In this document: positions 38,829 through 47,899 of the stretch, in pieces
Position numbering within the stretch: position 1 is the first letter of the stretch
Layout: every line of letters begins with the position of its first letter
Source: Pseudomonas fragi
GTDB taxonomy: Bacteria; Pseudomonadota; Gammaproteobacteria; Pseudomonadales; Pseudomonadaceae
Reading direction: 5' to 3'
Assembly (NCBI RefSeq): GCF_025426255.1
Contig: NZ_CP104861.1
Coordinates: forward strand, 2,542,001-2,606,000
DNA length: 64,000 nt
Position numbers and translations under genes: made by a program
The notes under the pieces: generated by a model
Told to the model about the DNA's origin: nothing
The model's database searches: none
Seen by the model: only the letters and a program-made list of their open reading frames with translations

Positions 38829-39440
38829 ATGAAACTTTTGCATATCGATTCGAGCATTCTGGGCGACAACTCGGCTTCGCGTCAGTTGAGCCGTGAAGTG
38901 GTCCAGGCCTGGCAGGCTGCCGACCCGCAAGTTGTCGTCAGTTACCGCGATCTGGCTAGCGAGGCCATTGAGCATTTTTCGGCCGCGACCCTGGTGGCTG
39001 CTGGCACACCGGCCGAGTTGAGGGATGCGGCGCAAAAGCACGAAGCGCAATTGAGTGCTGACACCTTGGCGCAATTTCTGGCGGCTGACGCGGTAGTGAT
39101 CGCGGCACCGATGTACAACTTCACCATTCCAACCCAGCTCAAGGCCTGGATCGACCGTATTGCGGTTGCCGGCCAGACGTTCCGTTACACCGAAGCCGGC
39201 CCTGAAGGCCTGTGTGGCAACAAGAAGGTAATCGTAGTGTCGACCTCTGGCGGTCTGCATGCTGGCCAGGCGACAGGTGTGGCCCATGAGGACTACTTGA
39301 AAGTGATGCTGGGCTTTATGGGGATCACTGACATCGAGTTTGTGCGCGCCCACGGCTTGGCCTATGGCGACGACGTGCGTAGCAAAGCGATGAACGATGC
39401 TCATGCGCACATTAAGCAGGATCTGTTCAGCGCAGCGTAA
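38829..39440 (+). CDS. azoR: FMN-dependent NADH-azoreductase / quinone reductase
   Basis: A 203-residue flavodoxin-fold enzyme that reduces azo compounds and quinones with two electrons from NAD(P)H. The FMN site is visible in [37 protein letters not shown] and [10 protein letters not shown]. The length is typical for AzoR. It likely responds to quinone-like stress sensed by the divergent LysR. Confidence 0.93.
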   Translation: MKLLHIDSSILGDNSASRQLSREVVQAWQAADPQVVVSYRDLASEAIEHFSAATLVAAGTPAELRDAAQKHEAQLSADTLAQFLAADAVVIAAPMYNFTIPTQLKAWIDRIAVAGQTFRYTEAGPEGLCGNKKVIVVSTSGGLHAGQATGVAHEDYLKVMLGFMGITDIEFVRAHGLAYGDDVRSKAMNDAHAHIKQDLFSAA

Positions 39441-39598
39441 GTTATCTGAACCGCGGCAACAGCTAAACTCTGTACTCTGGACGTCTAGAAATGACCAGAG
39501 TACGGAGTTTTTTGCGTTTGGCTTGGATTATGCAGAGTTGAGGGTCAACGCTCTGGCATTGCCGGTTGCAAGTCACACGCTAGCCAAGGTGAGCATCG

Positions 39599-40630
39599 AT
39601 GATGCGTTTATGTGTGGTACTGGGATTACTGCTGGCATATTGCCCTCTTGTGGTGCAGGCCGAACCCGCGGTCCAGTGGGGCGTGGGTTTTCATCGCCTG
39701 AATTTTCTCGACCCGCTGGATGAGCAGCCCATGCGCGCCATCGCCTTTTATCCTTCCAGGGAAGCCGAAGGGCTGACGAAAATGGGCGGCTATGAGGTCG
39801 AGGCCACTGAAGACGCCAAGATTGCAATGGGCCGCTACCCGCTGCTGATGCTCTCTCACGGCAACACCGGCACGCCTCTGGCATTGCATGACCTGGCCAC
39901 GTCACTGGCGCGTAAGGGCTTTGTAGTGGTGGCGGTGTTGCATCCTGGTGACAACTATAAAGACCACAGTCGCCTGGGCACTCTGAGCAACCTTTATGGG
40001 CGACCGATGCAGATATCGGCGGCCATCAGCGCGACATTGGCTGACCGCAGCTTGTCACCTTATGTCTACGACGACCAGGTAGGGGTGATCGGCTATTCGG
40101 CGGGAGGGGAAACCGCATTGATCCTGTCTGGCGCCCAGCCTGATCTGGACCGTTTGCGGCGCTACTGCCAGGAGCGCCCGGATGACCATGATGCCTGCAC
40201 GACAAAGGGTGAGTTGATTGCTGACCGCGATGACCTTGTGCCTGTGGCTGATTCTCGAGTGCATTCACTGTTGCTGCTGGCGCCGCTGAGCTTGATGTTC
40301 GGCAGGCAAACACTGGCAGATGTGCATGTGCCTGTGCTGCTGTACAGCGGCGAAAACGACAAACTGGTGTTTCCCGATAAAAACGCCGATGCTCTGGCGC
40401 GCAAGCTCCCGACAGAACCAGAGTTCAAAGTGATTCCCGGTGCCGGGCATTTTGTATTTATGGCGCCGTGCAACGATGAGCAAATGGCCGCAATGCCTGG
40501 TTTGTGTACGGATGCCCAAGGGGTTGATCGAGAGGATATCCATCGCGACCTGATTTACGAGGCGGGCCGGTTTTTCAGCAAGACTTTGCAGGCCCACCCG
40601 CACACTGGAATGCGTACTGCCGACCAGTGA
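39599..40630 (+). CDS. Secreted alpha/beta hydrolase (dienelactone hydrolase / PAF-acetylhydrolase-like)
   Basis: A 343-residue protein with a signal peptide (LCVVLGLLLAYCPLVVQAEP). It has an alpha/beta hydrolase fold: oxyanion region LSHGNTGTPLALHDL, nucleophile GYSAGGETAL near residue 165, acid near SGENDKLV, and His in VIPGAGHFVFMAP. The opening GFHRLNFLDPLDEQPMRAIA and the overall order resemble the PAF-acetylhydrolase-like hydrolases. The natural ester is unknown. AAGGTGAG precedes the tandem ATGs. It converges with the downstream MFS gene with a one-base gap. Confidence 0.8.
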   Translation: MMRLCVVLGLLLAYCPLVVQAEPAVQWGVGFHRLNFLDPLDEQPMRAIAFYPSREAEGLTKMGGYEVEATEDAKIAMGRYPLLMLSHGNTGTPLALHDLATSLARKGFVVVAVLHPGDNYKDHSRLGTLSNLYGRPMQISAAISATLADRSLSPYVYDDQVGVIGYSAGGETALILSGAQPDLDRLRRYCQERPDDHDACTTKGELIADRDDLVPVADSRVHSLLLLAPLSLMFGRQTLADVHVPVLLYSGENDKLVFPDKNADALARKLPTEPEFKVIPGAGHFVFMAPCNDEQMAAMPGLCTDAQGVDREDIHRDLIYEAGRFFSKTLQAHPHTGMRTADQ

Positions 40631-40631
40631 T

Positions 40632-41855
40632 CTAAGCAGCCGCGCGCCGCGCCAACCCCAGACTCAACAGCAAGCCCATGCAACACATCACTGCCGCGCT
40701 GAAGAAAATCCACGGATAACCCATGTTCAGCGCAATGGCCCCCATGATCGGCCCCGCAATGGCCAGCGCCAAATCGAAAAACACCGCATAAGCACTTAGC
40801 CCCGCGCCTCTGCTTGAGACCGGCACTTGCTTGACTGCCTCAACGCCTAGCGCCGGGTACACCAGTGACAGGCCAAAGCCGGTCAGACCAGCGCCAATCA
40901 GGGCATAGCTGGTCGAGGGTGCCAGCCACAGCAATATCAGGCCGACGGCTTCGATGCTCATACAGCCGATCGCCACGCTGTAGCCGCCAAAACGATTGAT
41001 GCTATTGGTGAAAATCAGCCGCGCAAGAATAAAACACACGCCGAAAACCGACAGGCAATAGGCCGCCCCTGTCCAACCGCGATCGATATAAAACAAGGTA
41101 ATAAACGTGGTCAGCGTGCCATAGCCAATGGAGGCCAGGGTCAGGCTGATGCCGTACGGGGCAATCAGGCTGAACACCGACCAAAAGGGCAGACGTACGC
41201 CGCTGATTATCGGTATGGATGGTTTTTTGCGAATCAGCAGCAACGCCAGTAGAGCCAGCAGTAGCAGGGTCACCCCCAGACTGGCGAAGCCCAACTGGTC
41301 GATCATCACCACACCCAGCGGTGCCCCAATGGCGATAGCGCCGTAGGAGGCGATGCCGTTCCAGCCAATTGCCCGGGCGGTGTGTTCAGAGCCGACCTGG
41401 GCGATCCCCCAACTGATCGTGCCGACACCGATCAGGCCTTGGGCGATGCCGAGAAAAACCCGGCCGACAATCAAAATGCACAAGCTCAGCAAAGGCCAGC
41501 CTTGAAGCGCCACTGCCAGGGAGGTGAGCACACCGCTTATGGCGATCCCGATCAGGCCATAGACGATGGCGGGCTTGGTCCCGAGGCTGTCTACCAGTCG
41601 CCCGGCCGAGGGACGGCTGAGCAGCGTTGCCAGGTATTGCGAAGCGATGGTCAGCCCCGCGACCACGGCGCTGAAGCCCAGTTGGTCATGTACGTAGCCC
41701 GGCAGCACGGCAATCGGCAGGCCAATGCAGATAAACGCAATGAAGGTGTAAAACACGATCGACAAAATTTGCAGGGTGACCGACAGGGAGCTCGTGGGGG
41801 AGGGGTGTTGCGCAGGCATAAGCACATAATCCGGCTGACGATCGATGATCGGCAT
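40632..41855 (-). CDS. YhhS-like MFS exporter
   Basis: A 407-residue twelve-helix transporter. RPSAGRLVDSLGTKPAIVYG carries MFS motif A and GVGTISWGIAQVGSEHTARA and IGWNGIASYGAIAIGAPLG are typical of the YhhS family, whose members are thought to expel sugars or drugs. An internal ATG at residue 13 is an alternative start. A REP sequence and a strong bidirectional terminator lie upstream. Confidence 0.82.
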   Translation of the reverse strand: MPIIDRQPDYVLMPAQHPSPTSSLSVTLQILSIVFYTFIAFICIGLPIAVLPGYVHDQLGFSAVVAGLTIASQYLATLLSRPSAGRLVDSLGTKPAIVYGLIGIAISGVLTSLAVALQGWPLLSLCILIVGRVFLGIAQGLIGVGTISWGIAQVGSEHTARAIGWNGIASYGAIAIGAPLGVVMIDQLGFASLGVTLLLLALLALLLIRKKPSIPIISGVRLPFWSVFSLIAPYGISLTLASIGYGTLTTFITLFYIDRGWTGAAYCLSVFGVCFILARLIFTNSINRFGGYSVAIGCMSIEAVGLILLWLAPSTSYALIGAGLTGFGLSLVYPALGVEAVKQVPVSSRGAGLSAYAVFFDLALAIAGPIMGAIALNMGYPWIFFSAAVMCCMGLLLSLGLARRAAA

Positions 41856-41894
41856 GATGGCGCGGCGTCGGGATAAATGAAAGCAGGCTAACTA

Positions 41895-41935
41895 TGTACG
41901 CTCCCACAAAACCTGCGGGAGCGAGCTTGCTCGCG
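41895..41935. repeat. REP-like sequence
   Basis: gctcccacaaaacctgcggg runs into agcgagcttgctcgcgatg, a degenerate REP hairpin. Confidence 0.65.
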
Positions 41936-41974
41936 ATGCAGGCGCTGCGGTTTGTCAGGTAACCCGTCTTAAAA

Positions 41975-42006
41975 CGAAAAACCCCGTCACCAGGACGGGG
42001 TTTTCG
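41975..42006. terminator. Bidirectional terminator downstream of ybiT
   Basis: A GC stem ACCCCGTC/GACGGGGT flanked by AAAA on one side and TTTT on the other, about 40 bases after the ybiT stop. It terminates the minus-strand ybiT message. Confidence 0.8.
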
Positions 42007-42043
42007 TTACGACTAGTTGCTTAGCGATACGGGGTGTCTGAAA

Positions 42044-43630
42044 TCAGAACACAACGCCTTGGCTGCGCAGGTAGTCATCGTAGGTGCCGCTGAAGTCGAT
42101 CACGCCGCTTGGGCTCAGCTCGATAATACGAGTGGCCAGCGAGGATACGAACTCACGGTCATGGCTGACGAATACCAGAGTACCCGGATAGTTCTCGAGT
42201 GCCAGGTTCAGTGCTTCGATGGATTCCATATCCAAGTGGTTGGTTGGTTCGTCCATGATCAGCACGTTGGCCTTTTGCAAGATCAGCTTGCCGAACAGCA
42301 TGCGACCTTGTTCACCACCGGAAATCACTTTGACTGACTTGAGGATGTCATCGTTGGAGAACAGCATGCGGCCCAAGGTGCCACGTACCATTTGCTCGCC
42401 TTGAGTCCACTGGCCCATCCAGTCGAACAGGGTCATGTCGTCTTCGAAGTCGTGGGCATGGTCCTGGGCGTAGTAGCCCAGCTCCGCAGCGTCAGTCCAC
42501 TTCACAGTACCGGCATCCGGGGTCAGTTCGTTGACCAGAGTGCGCAGCAGGGTAGTTTTACCGATACCGTTCGGGCCAATGATCGCGACGCGCTCGCCGG
42601 CTTCAACGGTGAAGCTGAAGTCCTTGAACAGAATCTTGCCATCAAAACCTTTGGCCATGTGCTCGACCATGACTGCCTGGCGGTGCAGTTTTTTGTTCTG
42701 TTCAAAGCGGATGAACGGGCTGACACGGCTCGAAGGCTTGACCTCGGCCAGGGTGATCTTGTCGATCGCCTTGGCACGGGAGCTGGCCTGCTTGGATTTC
42801 GAGGCGTTGGCCGAGAAGCGGCTGACGAACGCTTGCAGCTCGTTGATCTGAGCCTTTTTCTTGGCGTTTTCCGACAGCAGTTGCTCGCGCGACTGGGTGG
42901 CGACAGTCATGTACTCGTCATAGTTGCCCGGGAACAGACGCAGTTCGCCGTAGTCCAGGTCAGCCATGTGGGTGCAGACACTGTTCAGGAAGTGCCTATC
43001 GTGAGAGATGATAATCATCAGGCTGTTGCGCTGAGTCAGAATGTTTTCCAGCCAGCGGATAGTGTTGATATCCAAGTGGTTGGTTGGTTCGTCGAGCAGC
43101 AGTACTTCAGGGTTCGAAAACAGCGCCTGAGCCAGCAGAACACGCAACTTCCAACCCGGCGACACTTCGCTCATCGGGCCGTTGTGCTGTTCGATACCAA
43201 TACCCAGGCCCAGCAGCAGCTCGCCAGCGCGGGATTCGGCGGTATAACCGTCCATTTCTGCAAACTCGGTTTCGAGTTCGGCAACGGCCATGCCGTCTGC
43301 TTCAGTCATTTCCGGCAGCGAATAGATGCGATCGCGCTCGGCCTTGACCTTCCACAGCTCCTCGTGACCCATGATCACGGTGTCGAGAACGGTGAATTCT
43401 TCGTAAGCGAACTGGTCCTGGCGCAATTTACCCAGACGCACGTTCGGCTCCAGCATGACCTGGCCGCCAGACGGTTCAAGATCATCGCCGAGGATTTTCA
43501 TGAAGGTGGACTTGCCGCAACCGTTGGCACCGATCAGGCCATAACGGTTACCAGCACCAAATTTTACGGAAACGTTCTCGAAAAGCGGCTTTGCGCCGAA
43601 CTGCATCGTGATGTTAGCTGTGGAGATCAA
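42044..43630 (-). CDS. ybiT: ABC-F ATPase YbiT
   Basis: A 528-residue soluble protein with two ABC domains and no membrane segments: Walker [10 protein letters not shown] and GPNGIGKTT, Walker [12 protein letters not shown] and [12 protein letters not shown], with an interdomain linker [20 protein letters not shown]. It matches E. coli YbiT over its length. ABC-F proteins act on the ribosome during stalled translation. The start is an unusual TTG (ttgatctccacagct), the only start that gives the family N-terminus [12 protein letters not shown]. The signature of domain 1 is VSPGWKLR in place of LSGGQ, as in E. coli. A decayed integrase gene stands just upstream. Confidence 0.93.
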   Translation of the reverse strand: MISTANITMQFGAKPLFENVSVKFGAGNRYGLIGANGCGKSTFMKILGDDLEPSGGQVMLEPNVRLGKLRQDQFAYEEFTVLDTVIMGHEELWKVKAERDRIYSLPEMTEADGMAVAELETEFAEMDGYTAESRAGELLLGLGIGIEQHNGPMSEVSPGWKLRVLLAQALFSNPEVLLLDEPTNHLDINTIRWLENILTQRNSLMIIISHDRHFLNSVCTHMADLDYGELRLFPGNYDEYMTVATQSREQLLSENAKKKAQINELQAFVSRFSANASKSKQASSRAKAIDKITLAEVKPSSRVSPFIRFEQNKKLHRQAVMVEHMAKGFDGKILFKDFSFTVEAGERVAIIGPNGIGKTTLLRTLVNELTPDAGTVKWTDAAELGYYAQDHAHDFEDDMTLFDWMGQWTQGEQMVRGTLGRMLFSNDDILKSVKVISGGEQGRMLFGKLILQKANVLIMDEPTNHLDMESIEALNLALENYPGTLVFVSHDREFVSSLATRIIELSPSGVIDFSGTYDDYLRSQGVVF

Positions 43631-43642
43631 AGGGGTTACCTA

Positions 43643-43909
43643 TCAAGGAGTTACGCGGTGTGCTTTTGTCGCTTGGGCCAATCCTGGGCCATTCAAGAGC
43701 TTTTCCATCTCATCCCGATCACCGCTAGGGTTAAGCCAGCGCGCATAAGTAAAGAGCAACATTTGGACGCTACGGCCAAGTTGCTGAGCAATAAAGGCGG
43801 GATTCATGCCGGACATTGAGCATATTGTCGCATAGGTGTGACGACAGTTATATGGCAGGTGGTAGCGTATCCCCGGCTTTTCTTGGGCAAGATGCCTTTG
43901 GTGGCGCAA
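43643..43909 (-). pseudogene. Tyrosine recombinase (phage integrase) C-terminal remnant
   Basis: An 88-residue frame that matches only the C-terminal catalytic end of a phage-type integrase: YNCRHTYATICSMSGMNPAF (RHTYAT carries the Arg and His of the active site) and QQLGRSVQMLLFTYARW with the nucleophilic Tyr. In active enzymes the LG is normally followed by His; here it is Arg. An in-frame stop (TAA) four codons before the TTG start shows that the rest of the gene is gone. It probably marks an eroded integrated element. Confidence 0.8.
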
Positions 43910-44612
43910 AACAGGGGTTTATTTACCGGGTAGGCTCATTTGTGACGCAAGGAGCCATAGGGTAATTCTCTACTGCCCATCCAGCTATGCCATGAACGAT
44001 GCCGACAGGCGGGGGCGAGCTGGATTCTGCAGGAGAGCATCTGATGCTGGGTGGCGCTAGCGGCGTTGTGGTACGCCGTTGGCACCTGTGAGCCAGAGCT
44101 GTGTTGGCCAAGACTGATAATAAAAGAATAAGTATATTCTTTTTAGTTAATTGACTTGTTGCTGTCTTGTAAGCAACAGCCTCAAGTAAGAGTTGGTTTT
44201 AACAAGCCTCACACGAGATGCTGCCCAATAACTTTACAGTAGGCCGATCAACGGTTTATTCGAATTTTTTTGTGCGTTACTTCACATATAAAGGTGCCCG
44301 TATCGCCGCGGAGTACGTAAAGGGCAGCCCTGTAGGCCGCAGAAGCGCGCGAGCAGTGCAGATCGCGCAACTTGCGGTATGCCCATTTCCAGCCACGCTT
44401 AGTTGTTACGGTCATATGACTCTTCCATAAATGGCATTATGACATGAGTGTAACAGAGCGTTATAAATAAGAAATGTGTCTGAGCAGGTTTATTTTCGAT
44501 GAATAACGTAAATATATTAAAAATTAAAGGCTTATAGCGCGTTTCGAATGCATTAAATTATGAATGTAATCCATATGAGTTGCGCACCACGTTAGTGCGC
44601 TCTAAAACATGG
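43910..44612. other. 703-bp gap with AT-rich remnant sequence
   Basis: No gene can be supported. The first 200 bases may be eroded former element DNA. From about 44110 the sequence is markedly AT-rich, unlike neighbouring genes. It includes a perfect palindrome at 44122-44143 and a small hairpin GTTGCT/AGCAAC at 44158-44177. A 70-residue frame at 44218-44430 has no recognised motif. Confidence 0.5.
44122..44143. repeat. Perfect AT-rich palindrome
   Basis: AAAAGAATA (44122-44130) and TATTCTTTT (44135-44143) are exact inverted arms around AGTA. It lies in the AT-rich gap after the integrase fragment; role unknown. Confidence 0.5.
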
Positions 44613-45563
44613 CTATGCACTCGATTGGGCGCTGACGGTAATTTCCTTTGGCCAGCGCTGGCCCAGATGCTCGGTCAAGTAATCCATAAACGCTTTAACT
44701 TTGGCAGTTATGGCTGCGCGATCCTGAACACAGGCATATATATCCAGCGGTTCGGCGCTAGATTCACTCGATTCATGGCTGTGCTCAAGCAGGGCAACCA
44801 GTTGGCCTGATTCGATCCAGGATGCAGCTACGAACTCGGCCAGACGTGCGATCCCGGCGCCGTGGATGGCCATTTGAGCCAGCGCATCGATATCGTCACT
44901 GATCGCGGTGAAATTCAACGTTGCGTAATAGTGCTCCCCCTCGCGAATAAACCCCCAGCGCAACAGCCGTCCGTCCAACGGGTAGCGAAAGGCCAGGCAG
45001 GCATGTTGCTGGAGTTCTTCAGGGGTCCGCGGGATGCCGGCGCGCTCCAGATAGGCTGGGGATGCGCAAACTACAAAAGGGATTGAAGCAATTTTGCGCG
45101 CTACGATGCCTTCTTCCAGTTGCGGTTTGATCCGCAGGCTCAGGTCGATCCCATCCTGAATATGATTGATCTTGCCATCGGTGGTGCGCAGCTCAAGGGC
45201 CAGGCGCGGGTGGCGTTCAGCAAAACCGGCAATCAATGGCGCCAATACATGCCGCCCGAAGGCGGAGGACGCTGCAATACACAGCCGTCCTTGAAGCTCG
45301 GTTTCGCCAGTGCTAATGGCCATTTGTGCCGAATCCAGATCTGAAGCAATGCGCTGCACCCGCGCGAAGTACAGCGCACCGTTTTCGGTCAGCGCCATAC
45401 TGCGCGTGGTGCGTTGTAGCAGACGCGCCCCCAGATGCTCTTCCAGGCGGTTGATGGTCTGGCTCACAGCTGGTGCGCTAACCCCCAGGTTTTTGGCTGC
45501 CCCCACGATGGAGCCTGTTTCTACCACTTTGATAAAGCAGGCAATCGCCGCTAACAGGTTCAC
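44613..45563 (-). CDS. LysR-family regulator
   Basis: A 316-residue regulator with helix-turn-helix AAKNLGVSAPAVSQTINRLE at the N-terminus and an effector domain after about residue 90. It is divergent from a DUF2798 gene and a zinc alcohol dehydrogenase, which it probably controls. The intergenic strip contains CTTTATAAAG (45599-45608), a candidate site. Confidence 0.9.
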   Translation of the reverse strand: MNLLAAIACFIKVVETGSIVGAAKNLGVSAPAVSQTINRLEEHLGARLLQRTTRSMALTENGALYFARVQRIASDLDSAQMAISTGETELQGRLCIAASSAFGRHVLAPLIAGFAERHPRLALELRTTDGKINHIQDGIDLSLRIKPQLEEGIVARKIASIPFVVCASPAYLERAGIPRTPEELQQHACLAFRYPLDGRLLRWGFIREGEHYYATLNFTAISDDIDALAQMAIHGAGIARLAEFVAASWIESGQLVALLEHSHESSESSAEPLDIYACVQDRAAITAKVKAFMDYLTEHLGQRWPKEITVSAQSSA

Positions 45564-45598
45564 GTTGGTTGGCTCCCAAAGGCTATTCGTAAGTTTTT

Positions 45599-45613
45599 CT
45601 TTATAAAGTAACT
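45599..45613. promoter_or_regulatory. CTTTATAAAGTAACT motif
   Basis: CTTTATAAAG is a perfect 10-base palindrome in the LysR/DUF2798 intergenic region. TTATAAAGTAACT (45601-45613) is an inverted exact copy of 22633-22645 upstream of the DUF1624-type gene. Confidence 0.4.
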
Positions 45614-45693
45614 ATGCGTAAGCGTCTAGTTGCCTGTTTTTGATCTTGTTAAGGTTCATGCCTCCTGAAATTCAACGCTTAAAAGGGCCTGTC

Positions 45694-45969
45694 ATGACAT
45701 CAAAAGCATCTTCCGATACCGCTTCTACGACACGTTTCAAGCTCACAGCACGTGCTACGCCGTACGTGTTCGCTTTTTACATGGCAACGATCATGGCGTT
45801 TTTGATGTCGCTGGTGATCACTGCAGCAAACTCCGGGATTGAGGGTAATTTCCTAAGCAATGCGCTGCATGCCTATCAGTTGGCGATGCCTGTCGCGTTC
45901 CTGTGCATTCTGGTGGTACGCCCAATTGTGACCAAGCTGGTATTTTTCACGGTTCATCCGCACCGCTAG
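45694..45969 (+). CDS. DUF2798 family membrane protein
   Basis: A 91-residue protein with two helices (YVFAFYMATIMAFLMSLVIT and AYQLAMPVAFLCILVVRPIV), the DUF2798 arrangement. Function unknown. The ATG at 45694 is chosen because AAAGGG lies upstream; an extended start is less likely. It is followed, after a 143-base gap, by an alcohol dehydrogenase on the same strand. Confidence 0.75.
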   Translation: MTSKASSDTASTTRFKLTARATPYVFAFYMATIMAFLMSLVITAANSGIEGNFLSNALHAYQLAMPVAFLCILVVRPIVTKLVFFTVHPHR

Positions 45970-46112
45970 TCAGGAAACGCTTTTTGTGACCTGCGGCAAG
46001 GGCGCGCCTGAAAAAGGCTGCTTAACTGCATCAATGATTTTGAGGGCTGCCGTGAGGGGTGCACCTGAGTGGCAGCTGTTGATGATTTTTGATCCGGTAA
46101 AGGAAAGCCATC

Positions 46113-47150
46113 ATGAAAGCGCTCACCTATCAGGGGCCTGGCGAAAAAGCCTGGGCCGATATCCCAAAGCCGGTCATTGATAAACCGACTGACGCCATTG
46201 TACGAATCCTCCACACCACCATCTGCGGTACGGATTTGCACATTCTCAAAGGCGATGTGCCAGAAGTTACCCAAGGCACAGTTTTGGGTCATGAAGGGGT
46301 AGGGGTGGTAGAGGCAGTCGGCTCGGCCATACGCAATTTCAAGCCCGGTGACCATGTCCTGATTTCATGCATCACCTCATGTGGCAGTTGCGCCAACTGT
46401 CGCCGCCAGATGTATTCCCATTGTGCTGATGGCGGCTGGATCCTGGGGCATCTGATTGACGGCACCCAGGCTGAATATGTGCGTATTCCCCATGCCGATA
46501 ACAGCCTGTATCCGGTGCCGGCAGGCGCGGATGAGGAAGCCCTGGTAATGCTGAGCGATATTTTGCCCACCGGGTTTGAAATTGGCGTACTCGCGGGCAA
46601 GGTCAAGCCGGGTGACAGTGTTGTGATCGTTGGTGCGGGCCCAGTAGGGATGGCTGCGCTGCTGACTGCACAGTTTTACTCTCCGGCTCAGTTGATCATG
46701 GTGGATGGCGATACCAATCGGCTCGAAGTCGCCTTGCGCTTTGGAGCTACAGATGTCGTCGATATCAATACGCAAAATGCGGTTGAGCGTATTTTCGAGC
46801 TGACCCAAGGGGTCGGGGTAGATGTTGCAATTGAAGCGGTAGGCATCCCGGCATCCTTCGATACCTGTCAATCGGTGATCGCTCCGGGCGGGAGTATCGC
46901 CAACGTTGGGGTTCATGGAAAAAGCGTTGAGCTGCATCTGGAAAAACTGTGGATTCAAAACGTCACTATTTCAACCGGGCTGGTCAACACCAATACAACG
47001 CCCATGCTGATGAAAACCGTGCAATCCGGAAAAATCGATGCAGGCAAGTTGATTACTCACCGCTTTGCACTGTCTGACATCCTCCAGGCATATGAGGTGT
47101 TCGGGAACGCGGCAAAGGAGAAGGCGATGAAAGTTATTCTTTCTCAATAA
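46113..47150 (+). CDS. Zinc-dependent alcohol dehydrogenase (MDR family)
   Basis: A 345-residue NAD(P)-linked dehydrogenase. The catalytic zinc ligands are Cys38 (ICGTDLHIL) and His/Glu near 60 (LGHEGVG), and the structural zinc site is CGSCANCRRQMYSHC. The Rossmann motif is VGAGPVGMAAL. AAGGAAAG lies before the ATG at 46113. It resembles the alpha-type ADHs often adjacent to LysR genes. The natural alcohol is unknown. Confidence 0.9.
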   Translation: MKALTYQGPGEKAWADIPKPVIDKPTDAIVRILHTTICGTDLHILKGDVPEVTQGTVLGHEGVGVVEAVGSAIRNFKPGDHVLISCITSCGSCANCRRQMYSHCADGGWILGHLIDGTQAEYVRIPHADNSLYPVPAGADEEALVMLSDILPTGFEIGVLAGKVKPGDSVVIVGAGPVGMAALLTAQFYSPAQLIMVDGDTNRLEVALRFGATDVVDINTQNAVERIFELTQGVGVDVAIEAVGIPASFDTCQSVIAPGGSIANVGVHGKSVELHLEKLWIQNVTISTGLVNTNTTPMLMKTVQSGKIDAGKLITHRFALSDILQAYEVFGNAAKEKAMKVILSQ

Positions 47151-47165
47151 AAGCAAACGCATTAC

Positions 47166-47183
47166 CACCCAGCCGGCTGGGTG
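47166..47183. terminator. Perfect 18-base palindrome after the alcohol dehydrogenase
   Basis: CACCCAGCC/GGCTGGGTG is fully self-complementary, 16 bases after the stop. It may form a terminator stem but has no loop and no T-run, so a protein site is also possible. Confidence 0.4.
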
Positions 47184-47311
47184 AGCAGATGGCTGAATCA
47201 GGGGCGAGCTTATAAAGTTATCGCGCGCGAGTTGGTGTGGCTTGATGTTGAGTGTTAAATATTATCAGGTCGGCGCATGGCGATGAAGTTGCTGATAAGT
47301 TGGTTGTTTTT

Positions 47312-47340
47312 TTGACAGACACAACATTCGATACTATGTT
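47312..47340 (+). promoter_or_regulatory. Sigma-70 promoter for the HdeA-like gene
   Basis: Consensus -35 TTGACA (47312-47317), a 17-base spacer, and -10 TATGTT (47335-47340), about 50 bases before the ATG. It is one of the closest matches to consensus in the window. Confidence 0.65.
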
Positions 47341-47392
47341 CTTTGCGGCAGAACACATGTTACTGAATCTTTGAAAATAGGGATATTTATAT

Positions 47393-47707
47393 ATGAAGAA
47401 GCACATTCTGTTTGTGGGCGCTGTGGGTCTGGTTGCACTGTCTTCGTTGGTTCAGGCTGAAACCAAACAACCCGTCGCACAGTGGACGTGCGCTGATTTC
47501 CTGGCGGTGGACGAAAGCTTCCAGCCGACCGCCGTGGGTTTGGGTGAAGCCATTAACAAAAAAGGCAAAGTTGAAGATGCAGTACTGGATGTAGACGGCA
47601 TCGCTAAAATCACCCCGCTGGTGGTGACTGCCTGCAAGGAAACCCCAAAAGAATCTTTCGTGTCCAAGCTCAAGGCTGAATGGGCCAAAGTCAAAAAAGA
47701 CGTATAA
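47393..47707 (+). CDS. HdeA-like periplasmic acid-stress chaperone
   Basis: A 104-residue secreted protein with a signal peptide ending near SSLVQA. It has the HdeA-family pattern: WTCADFLAVDESFQPTAVGL with one Cys and VVTACKETP with the second, which would form the single disulphide. HdeA prevents aggregation of periplasmic proteins at low pH. It is monocistronic, with its own strong-looking promoter and a hairpin (47721-47745) downstream. Confidence 0.8.
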   Translation: MKKHILFVGAVGLVALSSLVQAETKQPVAQWTCADFLAVDESFQPTAVGLGEAINKKGKVEDAVLDVDGIAKITPLVVTACKETPKESFVSKLKAEWAKVKKDV

Positions 47708-47720
47708 CCTCGCGCCCCAG

Positions 47721-47745
47721 GCCTGTACTTCGCAAGAGTACAGGC
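47721..47745 (+). terminator. Hairpin after the HdeA-like gene
   Basis: GCCTGTACTT and AAGAGTACAGGC pair with a small bulge. No T-run follows. Confidence 0.45.
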
Positions 47746-47899
47746 TGCCCCTATGCTTGAGCCCACCTGCGGCTAAAAACTCCCCAGCTGTTGTGAATTT
47801 CCTGCCCGGTTACCCCTCTATATAAAGACAGGCCTGCCTTGCTGGTCAGAAGGGCGTAGTAGACTACGCTGGTTTTATCTCTAACTGTCGGGGAACTCT

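Noticed and set aside
42392..43819. Open frame of 475 residues opposite ybiT
   Set aside because: Antisense to ybiT, which has all ABC motifs. The translated frame has no domain.
44218..44430. 70-residue open frame in the AT-rich scar
   Set aside because: No family resemblance, no clear ribosome-binding site, and mixed composition.
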